A stretch of 10,577 nucleotides of DNA from Eubacterium sp. (lineage in GTDB: Bacteria > Bacillota > Clostridia > Lachnospirales > Lachnospiraceae): the NCBI GenBank assembly GCA_003520145.1, contig DOVJ01000093.1, positions 1,496 through 12,072 of the forward strand. The letters are read 5' to 3'. Positions 1-7,094 of this stretch are shown here, piece by piece. Both the position numbers and the translations under genes were made by a program. Numbering within the stretch: the stretch's first letter is position 1; every line of letters starts with the position of its first letter. Under the pieces are notes generated by a model. It had not been told where the DNA came from. It saw only the letters and a program-made list of their open reading frames with translations, and made no database searches.

Positions 1-39
1 GTAGTTGAGGCTTATGAGATGGTGGAGGTGCCTAGGTAA
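1..39 (+). CDS. infB: Translation initiation factor IF-2, C-terminal tail (partial)
   Basis: Frame 1 reads VVEAYEMVEVPR and then TAA. This resembles the usual last residues of bacterial IF-2 (an EAYEM/EAFEMVE-type ending). Only 12 codons lie in the window, so the call rests on this short match plus the position directly before rbfA, which is the standard infB-rbfA order. The stop codon overlaps the rbfA start in a TAATG junction, implying co-transcription and probably coupled translation. IF-2 is the GTPase that brings initiator tRNA to the small subunit; none of its functional domains are visible here. Confidence 0.75.
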   Translation, partial: VVEAYEMVEVPR

Positions 40-407
40 TGAAAAAGAGTAGTATAAAGAGCACAAGGATTAATTCCGAGATGCAAAAAGAACTTGCTAA
101 TATCATAAGAACTGAGGTTAAAGACCCAAGAGTCAATCCTGTACTTACAAGTGTCGTTATGGCAGATGTGGCTACAGATCTTAAGACTTGTAAGGCTTAT
201 ATCAGTGTTCTCGGTGATGAGGAAGCAGGTCGTGAGACAATTAAGGGACTTCAGAGTGCTGAAGGATATATAAGAATGATGGTTGCGAAGAATCTTAATC
301 TTCGCAACACACCTGAGATAACATTTGTACTTGACAGATCCATTGAATATGGAGTTAGGATGAGTAAGCTCATCGATGAGGTAAACAAGGCGGATGAAGA
401 GAATTGA
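39..407 (+). CDS. rbfA: Ribosome-binding factor A
   Basis: This 122-residue protein has the size and signature of RbfA, a single KH-like domain protein that binds the immature 30S subunit and helps 16S rRNA 5'-end maturation. Recognisable segments are KDPRV near residue 28, the DLKTCKAYISVLG strand-helix segment, the AEGYIRMMVAKNLNLRNTPEITFVLD core around residues 75-100 (described here in parts: AEGYIR, LNLRNTPEITF, D-S-I-E-Y-G), and a final helix. The protein is near the short end of the family and lacks a long C-terminal tail. The start at the TAATG junction is supported by a GGAGG at 24-28. It is followed by a 14-base overlap with the DHH gene. Identity is very likely from both motif and synteny. 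Confidence 0.96.
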   Translation: MKKSSIKSTRINSEMQKELANIIRTEVKDPRVNPVLTSVVMADVATDLKTCKAYISVLGDEEAGRETIKGLQSAEGYIRMMVAKNLNLRNTPEITFVLDRSIEYGVRMSKLIDEVNKADEEN

Positions 408-1341
408 TGAGATTCTAAAGAACGGGATGAAGATCGCTGTTACAGGTCATATAAGACCTGACGGCGACTGCATCGGTTCGGTTTTGGGATTCAGGAATTA
501 TGTTCTTGATAATTATAAGGATGTAGTTGTTGACGCTTATCTTGAGCCTGCCGGAGCAGAGTTTTCTTACCTTAAGGGATATGACGAACTGATACATGAG
601 CCAAAGGATGAGGTTTATGATTTATTTTTTGTCATGGATTGTTCTGCTACAGATCGTTTTATGCCTTTTAAGGATGTGTTTGATAGGGCATCTATGAAGG
701 TGCTGATGGATCATCATACCGGAGCTGCTGATTTTGCAGATATCAATATCGTGGTTGAGGATGAGAGTTCTACCTGCGAGCTTCTTGCTAAGCATATGGA
801 CATGGACAGGATTTCTCTTGAGTGTGCAGAGTGTCTGTATACAGGTATCATACATGATACAGGCGTATTCAAGTATTCATGTACTCACAGGAGTACTATG
901 GAGATAGCTGGTGCTCTTATGGAAAAGGGCATAGACACGACATCCATAATAGATAACAGCTTTTACAAGAAGACTTATGTTCAGAATCAGGTTCTTGGCA
1001 GAGCTCTCTTAGAGAGTATTCTCTTCATGGATAAGAGATGTATCTTCACTGTTATTAGACAGTCTGAGATGAAATTCTACAACGTGACGAGTAACGATTT
1101 CTCTGGTATAGTTGAGCAGCTTCGACTTACAGAAGGTGTAGAGGTTGCTGTATTCATGTATGAATATAAGACAGGAGAGTTCAAGGTTAGCCTAAGGTCT
1201 AAGAATTATGTAGATGTTTCCAAGGTTGCAGCTGCATTTGGCGGAGGCGGACATGTGAGAGCTGCTGGATTCCAGATGGTGGGTTCTGTACACGATGTCA
1301 TCAACAACATAAGCCGCAAGCTTGAATTACAGATGAAATAA
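394..1341 (+). CDS. DHH/DHHA1 family phosphoesterase, NrnA-like (oligoribonuclease / pAp or pApA phosphatase)
   Basis: This 315-residue cytoplasmic protein carries the metal-binding DHH domain and the C-terminal DHHA1 domain. Visible motifs are GHIRPDGDCIGS (Asp23 and Asp25), VMDCS (Asp82), the DHH triad at 106-108, IIHDTG (Asp155), and the substrate-binding GGGGH at 283-287 followed by AAGF. These match NrnA-type enzymes, which degrade very short RNAs and dephosphorylate pAp or, in some relatives, the c-di-AMP product pApA. The sequence does not say which substrate dominates here. It sits between rbfA and truB, a common place for this family in Firmicutes. It overlaps rbfA by 14 bases; AAGG lies only 3 bases before the ATG and GAGG 12 bases before it. 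An alternative ATG at 427 would remove a typical N-terminal helix, so 394 is preferred. Confidence 0.9.
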   Translation: MKRIDEILKNGMKIAVTGHIRPDGDCIGSVLGFRNYVLDNYKDVVVDAYLEPAGAEFSYLKGYDELIHEPKDEVYDLFFVMDCSATDRFMPFKDVFDRASMKVLMDHHTGAADFADINIVVEDESSTCELLAKHMDMDRISLECAECLYTGIIHDTGVFKYSCTHRSTMEIAGALMEKGIDTTSIIDNSFYKKTYVQNQVLGRALLESILFMDKRCIFTVIRQSEMKFYNVTSNDFSGIVEQLRLTEGVEVAVFMYEYKTGEFKVSLRSKNYVDVSKVAAAFGGGGHVRAAGFQMVGSVHDVINNISRKLELQMK

Positions 1342-1349
1342 GGTAATAT

Positions 1350-2219
1350 ATGAACGGTATTATAAATGTATATAAAGAAGCCGGATTCACTTCCCATGAT
1401 GTGGTTGCAAGGCTTAGGCGTATACTTAATATGCGTAAGATAGGACACACCGGAACGCTAGACCCAGATGCTGTGGGAGTGCTTCCGGTGTGTCTTGGCA
1501 ATGCGACTAAGGTCTGTGAACTCTTAACAGATGCTGATAAGGAATATGTCTGCGAGTTGGTCTGGGGTGTCAGAACAGATACTCTTGATATGTCAGGGCA
1601 GGTCGTTAAAAGAAGTGATGTAAGGCCTGTAAGAAAAGCTCTTGATAAGTGTCTTAATGGCTTTTTAGGCGTTATAGAACAGATTCCTCCGATGTATTCG
1701 GCACTTAAGGTGAATGGAAGGAAGCTTTGCGATCTTGCAAGAGAAGGTATAGAGATAGAAAGAAAGGCGCGTAAGATACATATATACGAGCTTGAGGTTC
1801 TATACTTTGATGAGAATGGTGCAAAGCTTAGGATCAGGTGTTCTAAGGGAACTTATATAAGAACTCTTGTGGATGATATAGGCGAGGCTCTTGGAACCTA
1901 CGCAGCTGTCAGTGTCCTAACGAGGACCAGGGTTGGCGTATTCGGGATTGATAAGGCGACTTGGCTAGCTGATATAGAAAAAGCGGTGTCAGAAGGTGAT
2001 TATGGTTTTATAACGCCTGTTGATACGCTCTTTACCGAGTATGAAGCGGTAGAGGTAGGCGAAGCAAAGCGCTACTTAGATAACGGAAATATGATTGGCA
2101 GTGAACTTCTTGACTGCAATAAAGGAACTATAAGATTGTATGATAATGGCGAATTCAGGGCGATATACAGATATGATGAGGCTTTGAATTGTTATATATG
2201 TGTGAAAATGTTCTTATGA
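1350..2219 (+). CDS. truB: tRNA pseudouridine(55) synthase
   Basis: TruB converts U55 to pseudouridine in the T-loop of tRNAs. The 289-residue protein begins with the expected NGIINVYKEAGFTSHDVV segment and has the catalytic motif GHTGTLDPDAVGVLPVC with Asp38 as the likely nucleophile-acting aspartate. It continues with the EYVCELVWG strand with its conserved Tyr, a TDTLD motif, IPPMYSALKVNGRKL, and RCSKGTYIRTLVDDIG near residue 175. The C-terminal ~80 residues are PUA-like but divergent. Length is normal. An 8-base gap follows the DHH gene, with a weak TAAGG as ribosome binding site. The stop shares ATGA with the next gene (ribF), a typical translational coupling junction. Confidence 0.96.
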   Translation: MNGIINVYKEAGFTSHDVVARLRRILNMRKIGHTGTLDPDAVGVLPVCLGNATKVCELLTDADKEYVCELVWGVRTDTLDMSGQVVKRSDVRPVRKALDKCLNGFLGVIEQIPPMYSALKVNGRKLCDLAREGIEIERKARKIHIYELEVLYFDENGAKLRIRCSKGTYIRTLVDDIGEALGTYAAVSVLTRTRVGVFGIDKATWLADIEKAVSEGDYGFITPVDTLFTEYEAVEVGEAKRYLDNGNMIGSELLDCNKGTIRLYDNGEFRAIYRYDEALNCYICVKMFL

Positions 2220-3112
2220 GATACTTCGATGATTTTGTTGATTATAAAGATGATAAGAAAACTATACTGATAATTGGGAAGTTCGATGGTGTACATCTTG
2301 GCCATATGAAGCTTATAGAGGCCGCTTTGAAAACTAAAGCCGCTGAACGGGTGGTTCTCATGACATTTGAAAGAGAACACGATCTCATACTTGATAAGAA
2401 AGATAAGCTTGAACTTCTTGAAAAGTGTGGCGTGGATATAGTGGTAAATGTATCGGCTAAGAGTACTCTCTATGGCTATACGCATGAGCGGTTTGTCAAG
2501 GAAGTGGCTTGCGGCAGATTCCATGCGGGCACTATCATATGCGGTGAGAATTTCTGCTTCGGAAGAAACAGGCTTGGAGATACTTCTTATCTTGCAGAGG
2601 TTTCTGGGATTTATGGATACAGACTGATAGTTGTTCCTATGGAAAGTTACGATGGTGATTATATAAGCAGTATGCGTATAAGAGGGGCTCTTGCAGATGG
2701 CGATATACAAGATGCTAATGCCATGCTTGGAAGGAACTTCTATATAACAGGAAAAGTGTGCGCAGGGAATAAGATAGGACGACAGTACGGATTTCCTACG
2801 GCCAATGTTATATATCCTGATACTATATGTAAGGTGAGAAGGGGCGTGTATGCTTCGTATGTGTGGGTTCATGATAAGAAGTATAATGCTCTTACAAACA
2901 TAGGAGTAAAGCCTACTGTTGCGTGTGAAGATAATCTTCTTTCTGAGAGTTTTATATATGATTTTTCTGACGATATATATGGTGAGGATATCAGGATTGA
3001 ACTTCTTAGATTCTTTCGAGAGGAAAGAAGATTCGAGAATCTTGATGGACTTTTTGAGCAGATTGAGAAGGATAAAATTGCGGTGAGTGATTACCTCGGA
3101 GGTAGTATTTGA
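2216..3112 (+). CDS. ribF: Bifunctional riboflavin kinase / FAD synthetase
   Basis: RibF phosphorylates riboflavin to FMN and adenylates FMN to FAD. The N-terminal nucleotidyltransferase half has GKFDGVHLGH (residues 21-30), FCFGRNRLGD near 114-122 and SSMRIRGAL near 151-159. The C-terminal kinase half has GRQYGFPTAN (188-197), RRGVYASY, NIGVKPTV and an ESFIYDFSDDIYGE segment carrying the probable catalytic Glu, then RFFREERRFENLDGL and QIEKD. I place the start at the ATG of the ATGA overlap with truB, giving 298 residues beginning MRYFDD. In-frame ATGs at 2189 and 2198 would add only unconserved residues inside truB and have no ribosome binding site. Usual neighbours such as rpsO do not follow; an envelope gene does. 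Confidence 0.95.
   Translation: MRYFDDFVDYKDDKKTILIIGKFDGVHLGHMKLIEAALKTKAAERVVLMTFEREHDLILDKKDKLELLEKCGVDIVVNVSAKSTLYGYTHERFVKEVACGRFHAGTIICGENFCFGRNRLGDTSYLAEVSGIYGYRLIVVPMESYDGDYISSMRIRGALADGDIQDANAMLGRNFYITGKVCAGNKIGRQYGFPTANVIYPDTICKVRRGVYASYVWVHDKKYNALTNIGVKPTVACEDNLLSESFIYDFSDDIYGEDIRIELLRFFREERRFENLDGLFEQIEKDKIAVSDYLGGSI
3098..3102 (+). promoter_or_regulatory. Ribosome binding site deciding a TTG start
   Basis: GGAGG lies 6 bases before the TTG at 3109, inside the end of ribF. No in-frame ATG before the signal-anchor segment would keep the basic n-region, so this site is the main reason to accept TTG as the initiation codon of the transglutaminase-like gene. Confidence 0.75.
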
Positions 3113-4299
3113 AGAGCGTATTGAGGGTTGTCAAATATCTTCTGATAATAACGGTCTTTGTTGTAGCTATAGGCTTTTTTCTTGCGAAGATGAGAGTGCC
3201 GTATAACGACATTATGGTCATCGAGGCGGGAGATGAGCTTTTTAGTGCTGCTTACTTTTTTAAGTCACCACAGGGAGATGCTGCTTATGTAACTGATGTT
3301 GATAAACTCGATATAAGACATGTGGGAGATTATCCTATAACCATAAGTCTAAATGGCCTTCGATACCATGTGAAGTTAAGGGTTAAGGACAGTGTGTCTC
3401 CAGTAGTTAAGCCGCAAGAGCATATAGAATCATGTTATGGCAATATTATCTCGCCTAAGGAATTCGTCGAGAGTGTCGATGATGTTACGGATTGCGTATA
3501 TGAATATGTTATATCTCCGGATTTTTTCAAACTAGGGAATCAGAGAGTGAGGGTTCTTGTCAGGGATGAAGGTGGCAACGAAGTTGTGTTTGAATCCGAG
3601 GTAGAGATAATAGAAGATAAGTCTGCACCTGTTTTATATGGTCTTCATGATATATATGTTCACTTAGGTGATCCAATCATGTATAGTGATGAGATAATAA
3701 TACATGATGAGCAGGCTGGTGCGACCTATGATATAGATAAGAGTGAAGTTATAGACAATAAGGTCGGTGATTATCCTGTTTACTATAAGACCCGTGATGT
3801 GAGTGGCAACGAAAAGACTTACAGTGTGACACTTCACATATTGGAGCCTGTTGTATCACAGATGAGTGATGATGAGATACTTGAAGTATTTCGCGTTGAG
3901 TATGAAAAAATCGTAACTCCTGATATGACGAAGAAGGAGAAGGCTAAGGCTATATTCGATCATCTTAGCGGAACTTTAGAGTACATACCAGTGACAGACA
4001 AGGCTTCATATATCAAGAATGCATATACAGGACTTACCACTAAAAAAGGTGATTGCGTGACTTATTATTCTATGTACAGGATATGGCTTAATATGGCTGG
4101 TATAGAGAATATGAAGGTGGTGACTAAGAATGAGTCGCATACCTTCAATATGATCAATTGTGGTGACGGCTGGTATTTTGTAGATACATTTTACGGAGAT
4201 AATGACCTCTTCATGATGACTAAGGAAGACCTTAAGAAGTATATGTCAAGAGGATATGAATTCTTGATAGATGAGGATAATTATCCAGACACAGATTAG
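3109..4299 (+). CDS. Membrane-anchored transglutaminase-like protein with Ig-like repeats
   Basis: The protein has 396 residues. A basic start and one hydrophobic segment (about 9-26) act as a signal anchor, so most of the chain should lie outside the membrane. Residues about 32-250 form what look like three Ig-like beta repeats, with a recurring VGDYP/LGN motif (72-76, 142-144, 219-223) and V-x-D-x-x-(A/S)-P linkers. The C-terminal domain is transglutaminase-like: Cys316 in KKGDCVTYY, His344 in ESHTFN and Asp359 in WYFVDTFYGD make a complete Cys-His-Asp set. Such domains may act as proteases, amidases or crosslinkers; the substrate is unknown. It starts with TTG overlapping the ribF stop (TTGA), with a good GGAGG at 3098-3102, so it should be translated with ribF. 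It probably serves the cell surface with the next three genes. Confidence 0.82.
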   Translation: MKSVLRVVKYLLIITVFVVAIGFFLAKMRVPYNDIMVIEAGDELFSAAYFFKSPQGDAAYVTDVDKLDIRHVGDYPITISLNGLRYHVKLRVKDSVSPVVKPQEHIESCYGNIISPKEFVESVDDVTDCVYEYVISPDFFKLGNQRVRVLVRDEGGNEVVFESEVEIIEDKSAPVLYGLHDIYVHLGDPIMYSDEIIIHDEQAGATYDIDKSEVIDNKVGDYPVYYKTRDVSGNEKTYSVTLHILEPVVSQMSDDEILEVFRVEYEKIVTPDMTKKEKAKAIFDHLSGTLEYIPVTDKASYIKNAYTGLTTKKGDCVTYYSMYRIWLNMAGIENMKVVTKNESHTFNMINCGDGWYFVDTFYGDNDLFMMTKEDLKKYMSRGYEFLIDEDNYPDTD

Positions 4300-4309
4300 G
4301 AGTAATTTT

Positions 4310-5494
4310 ATGACCTGGATGCTGATAGTCAGCTTGATCATAATAGGATTATGGGATGTAAAAAGCCTGCTCATCGCAGCGGGCTTTCTTGTGCTGACTC
4401 TTATTCTGCATAAGCATGCTAAAACTACGTATGTGTACGCGCTTTACATCACAGCATGGATAGCAACTTTGGTATATGTCCGCATGGCACCTGTACATGT
4501 GCTGGGGCTGTTGTTTCTTATGCTCAGAGCTATTAGTTACATGGGCGATATGCACTATGAAAAGTATGAACTAGGCGATATAAAGGGGATAGCGCTCTAC
4601 TTTTTCTTTCTTCCTTCGTATGTTATGGGACCTGTGATGCGCTATGACAAGTTCATGAAGGTGTGTAGCGAGAGGAAGATCAGCTATGACGGTATAAGTG
4701 AAGGGGTTCTTAGGATCATATCAGGATTATTCAAGAAGCTTGTGATCGCAGACAGGCTTATGATTGCTATAAGGATATGGACGGATGGCGATTCAAGCAT
4801 GATAATAGCGCTTCTACTATACAGTGTTGCGCTTTGGGCTGACTTTAGCGGTGGCTGCGATATAGCGATAGGTGCGGCAAAGTGCTTGGGAATAAGCTTA
4901 AGCGAGAACTTTAATAAGCCTTATATGGCTCGGAATCTTGGGCAGTTTTGGAGATGCTGGCACATAACTATGGCGGATTTTTTCAGAGATTATGTGTTCT
5001 ATCCACTGACAGTTTCGGGTTTTATGAGAAAGCTGACAAAAGGGAATATAAGAGTCATGACTTCTATAGCTACTGTGGTTTGCTTTGCAATAACAGGGTT
5101 GTGGCATGGATTTACTGCAGGTTTTTTGGTATGGGGTCTTCTTAACGGTCTTATAATAGCTCTTGAAGGGCGAAGAAAACCATGGCGCTATGGATATATA
5201 TATACATATATAGTTGTGAGTTTCTTAAGAATCTTCGACCTGTGTGACATATCAGTGGTAGGAACGAAGATAAGACTGATGTTTTGCTTCACTGCTTCTA
5301 TGGTAAGCGGTGATATAGTAAGACATGTGATAACTGGACTTGTTATGCTCATATTGTGGGCAATCCTTATGAGGGTTAAGGATAAGATATGTTATAAGGG
5401 TATCGTAGGAGTAGTGATGCTTCTTATGATAGCAGTGTTTGGCGTGTATGGATATGATTTTGTTATAGATGGATTTGTCTATGGGAACTACTAA
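4310..5494 (+). CDS. MBOAT-family membrane O-acyltransferase (AlgI/DltB-like)
   Basis: This polytopic membrane protein has 394 residues and roughly ten hydrophobic segments. MBOAT hallmarks are GPVMRYDKFM, KKLVIADRL, ADFSGGCDIAIG (compare DFSGYSDMAIG in AlgI), NFNKPYMARNLGQFWRCWHI with His218, the FFRDYVFYPL segment, and GLWHG with His266, which corresponds to the catalytic histidine of AlgI and DltB. These enzymes move acyl groups across the membrane onto extracellular polymers. The size is nearer DltB than AlgI. I chose the ATG at 4310 because AGGAG (4298-4302) sits 7 bases upstream; an in-frame ATG at 4271 lies inside the preceding gene and adds 13 polar residues without a ribosome binding site. 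The next gene is an SGNH protein, the usual MBOAT partner. The acyl donor and polymer are not visible. Confidence 0.9.
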   Translation: MTWMLIVSLIIIGLWDVKSLLIAAGFLVLTLILHKHAKTTYVYALYITAWIATLVYVRMAPVHVLGLLFLMLRAISYMGDMHYEKYELGDIKGIALYFFFLPSYVMGPVMRYDKFMKVCSERKISYDGISEGVLRIISGLFKKLVIADRLMIAIRIWTDGDSSMIIALLLYSVALWADFSGGCDIAIGAAKCLGISLSENFNKPYMARNLGQFWRCWHITMADFFRDYVFYPLTVSGFMRKLTKGNIRVMTSIATVVCFAITGLWHGFTAGFLVWGLLNGLIIALEGRRKPWRYGYIYTYIVVSFLRIFDLCDISVVGTKIRLMFCFTASMVSGDIVRHVITGLVMLILWAILMRVKDKICYKGIVGVVMLLMIAVFGVYGYDFVIDGFVYGNY

Positions 5495-6482
5495 GAATGC
5501 AAAGAGAGTTTTAAGAATAATACTGTATGCAGTGGCGTTCTTCTGTGGATTGGTAATTCTTGGGTTTATACTGGCACCGAAGTATAGGAGCTCGCTTAAG
5601 GAAGGGTCTCTGATCGATGACTATTACAGTGAACCTAAGGAACATACTGTGCTTTTTCTAGGCGATTGTGAGGTATATCAGAATATCAATCCAGTCGTAA
5701 TCTGGGATAGATGTGGTGTAGCGTCGGTAGTCAGAGGAACTCCTAATCAAACTATGCCTATGAGCTATTATGTGCTTCTTGAGACGCTTGAGTACGAAAA
5801 ACCGAAAGTTGTGGTCTTGAGTATCCTAAGTCTTACTTATGACCGTTATATCAAGGAAGAATACAATCGTCTGACTTTTGACCGTATGAAGAATAGTGGG
5901 CTAAAGTACAGGGCAATCAGCAGCTGCACCGAGGATAATATCCTAAGCTATATGTTTCCTGTTATAAGATATCACGACAGATTCGATAAGCTTAAGAAGG
6001 AAGACTTTGATCTTACGGCTTCTTCTGTTTCATATATGGGTTTTCTTCCACGTACTGAGATCAAGGCTTATGAAGGTTTTCCGGTTGCGCCTAAGCTTCC
6101 TGATTACAGTTTCGATGAGACAAATGTATCTTATCTTGACAAGATTGTGTCGGTGTGTAAAGATAATAACATAAGACTTGTATTGTGCAAGGCTCCTACA
6201 CTTTACCCATACTGGTATGATGAGTGGGACAGGCAAGTTGTTGAATATGCATCTAAGAACGGTTTAGAATATATCAACTATCTTGAGTGTGCAGACGAGA
6301 TGGGACTTGATTATTCCACAGATACATATGATGGTGGTTATCATCTGAATGTGAGTGGTGCTTATAAGTGGAGTACTTATCTGTGTGATATGTTTTCGAA
6401 GGAAAGCGCTGCTTATAGCGATGAGTGTGTAGAGTATTATAAGAATATGTGTAAGGAATATCATGAAAAGTACGAAGATTAA
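5469..6482 (+). CDS. Membrane-anchored SGNH/DltD-like protein with Cys at the nucleophile position
   Basis: The protein has 337 residues with one N-terminal transmembrane segment (about 17-34) and a large, presumably extracellular, domain. Block I of the SGNH fold reads FLGDCEVYQNINP, with Cys67 (TGT codon) where the catalytic Ser of GDS normally stands. A block II-like Gly is in VRGTPNQT. Block V reads TYDGGYHLNVSG, with Asp288 and His292 as likely remaining dyad, spaced D-x-x-x-H rather than the usual D-x-x-H. DltD- and AlgX-like proteins work with an MBOAT partner in acylating surface polymers, which fits the 26-base overlap with the upstream MBOAT gene. I recall similar GDCE proteins in Lachnospiraceae, so the Cys may be a subfamily trait. 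The start could instead be the ATG at 5481; neither has a strong ribosome binding site, suggesting translational coupling. Confidence 0.82.
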   Translation: MDLSMGTTKNAKRVLRIILYAVAFFCGLVILGFILAPKYRSSLKEGSLIDDYYSEPKEHTVLFLGDCEVYQNINPVVIWDRCGVASVVRGTPNQTMPMSYYVLLETLEYEKPKVVVLSILSLTYDRYIKEEYNRLTFDRMKNSGLKYRAISSCTEDNILSYMFPVIRYHDRFDKLKKEDFDLTASSVSYMGFLPRTEIKAYEGFPVAPKLPDYSFDETNVSYLDKIVSVCKDNNIRLVLCKAPTLYPYWYDEWDRQVVEYASKNGLEYINYLECADEMGLDYSTDTYDGGYHLNVSGAYKWSTYLCDMFSKESAAYSDECVEYYKNMCKEYHEKYED

Positions 6483-6984
6483 GAGAATCATATGGGCAGT
6501 TCTTCTGATTGTTGTGTGTATGATTATAGGATGTAAGCGTAAGGAAGAGAGTACATCGAAGGAAACTAAAGATGATAAGAAAACTGTCGTCTATAGAATA
6601 ACGTGCGGCAGCGGATACATTTTGCCTGGTATGAAAGAATCTGATATGAAGGCTCTTGCGGGTGAACCGATGGTTTATAATGAGATAAAGAGCTGTGCTT
6701 ATGAAGGCATGGATTATGTATATACTTATTCTGGTTTTGTTTCTTATGTCAATGAGATCAAGGGCGAGAAGAAGATCACGAAGATAGTGGTATATGATGA
6801 TACTGTGAAGCTTGCCGAGGGTATAGCTATAGGCTCTTCTAGGTCTTTGATAGAAGGTAAGTTAAAAAAACCTGATTCTGAGAATAATGGATATATGATA
6901 TATCAGGGGAAAAACTCTGTCCTTAAGATCGGTATGAAGGATGGTAAGGCTATATCGATAGAGATTAGTTATGAGGAGACTTGA
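6463..6984 (+). CDS. Small predicted lipoprotein of unknown function
   Basis: The protein has 173 residues. It begins with a basic n-region, a hydrophobic stretch and an IIGC lipobox, so Cys24 should be lipidated and the mature protein tethered to the outer face of the membrane. A charged linker (residues 25-41) is followed by a compact domain. Within it are LPGMKESDMKALAGEP and, about 70 residues on, GIAIGSSRSLIEGKLKKP. These look like two related half-repeats (G-x-x, then a helix, then a G/K-x-P turn), reminiscent of BLIP/SmpA-type folds, but this is only an impression. AAGGA lies 5 bases before the ATG, and the gene overlaps the SGNH gene by 20 bases. As the last gene of the array, it probably serves the same surface process. 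No specific function is recognised. Confidence 0.78.
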   Translation: MKSTKIKRIIWAVLLIVVCMIIGCKRKEESTSKETKDDKKTVVYRITCGSGYILPGMKESDMKALAGEPMVYNEIKSCAYEGMDYVYTYSGFVSYVNEIKGEKKITKIVVYDDTVKLAEGIAIGSSRSLIEGKLKKPDSENNGYMIYQGKNSVLKIGMKDGKAISIEISYEET

Positions 6985-7003
6985 TTCTTTCTAAAATTGG
7001 AGA

Positions 7004-7036
7004 AATAACAGGGGTTATTTTTCCCTGATAGTTATT
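7004..7036 (+). terminator. Weak hairpin after the envelope cassette, possible terminator
   Basis: AATAACAGGG (7004-7013) faces CCCTG-ATA-GTTATT (7023-7036). Either CAGGG/CCCTG with a 9-base loop or a longer stem with an ATA bulge can form. The downstream stretch (TTAATAATC) is only loosely T-rich, so termination may be inefficient. It is the only terminator-like structure between the lipoprotein gene and lemA. Confidence 0.35.
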
Positions 7037-7056
7037 TAATAATCTATGGTATGAGA

Positions 7057-7062
7057 TATAAT
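7057..7062 (+). promoter_or_regulatory. Probable -10 box of the lemA promoter
   Basis: TATAAT is a perfect sigma-A-type -10 element, 83 bases before the lemA start. The -35 region is poor: 17 bases upstream lies ATTTAA (7034-7039), and no TTGACA-like hexamer is seen at normal spacing. This may be a weak or activator-dependent promoter. The weak match at -35 keeps confidence moderate. Confidence 0.5.
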
Positions 7063-7094
7063 GTAATCATGAGGCGGTTACATATATAAAATTT

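Noticed and set aside
2189..2215. Upstream ATGs (2189, 2198) as ribF start
   Set aside because: They add unconserved residues inside the truB end. The ATGA junction at 2216 is a normal coupled start and gives the usual RibF N-terminus.
2192..2872. Long open reverse-strand frame (226 codons) opposite ribF
   Set aside because: It lies fully antisense to a confidently identified ribF, lacks a ribosome binding site, and its translation has no recognisable domain. It is a by-product of the codon use on the + strand.
4271..4309. Upstream ATG as MBOAT start
   Set aside because: It lies inside the transglutaminase-like gene, adds polar residues before the first membrane segment and has no ribosome binding site. 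The ATG at 4310 has AGGAG at 7 bases.
4360..4390. AAAAAGCCTGC...GCGGGCTTTCTT resembles a terminator hairpin inside the MBOAT gene
   Set aside because: AAAGCCTGC (4361-4369) and GCGGGCTTT (4379-4387) can pair and a short T-rich stretch follows, but it lies in the conserved coding start of an intact gene, the T-tract is short (TTTCTTG), and the codons are explained by the protein. It could attenuate transcription but cannot be supported from sequence alone.
5189..5213. Alternating TA-rich run as a repeat or recombination site
   Set aside because: It codes for a Tyr/Ile-rich membrane helix (YGYIYTYI) in the MBOAT protein, which explains the composition.
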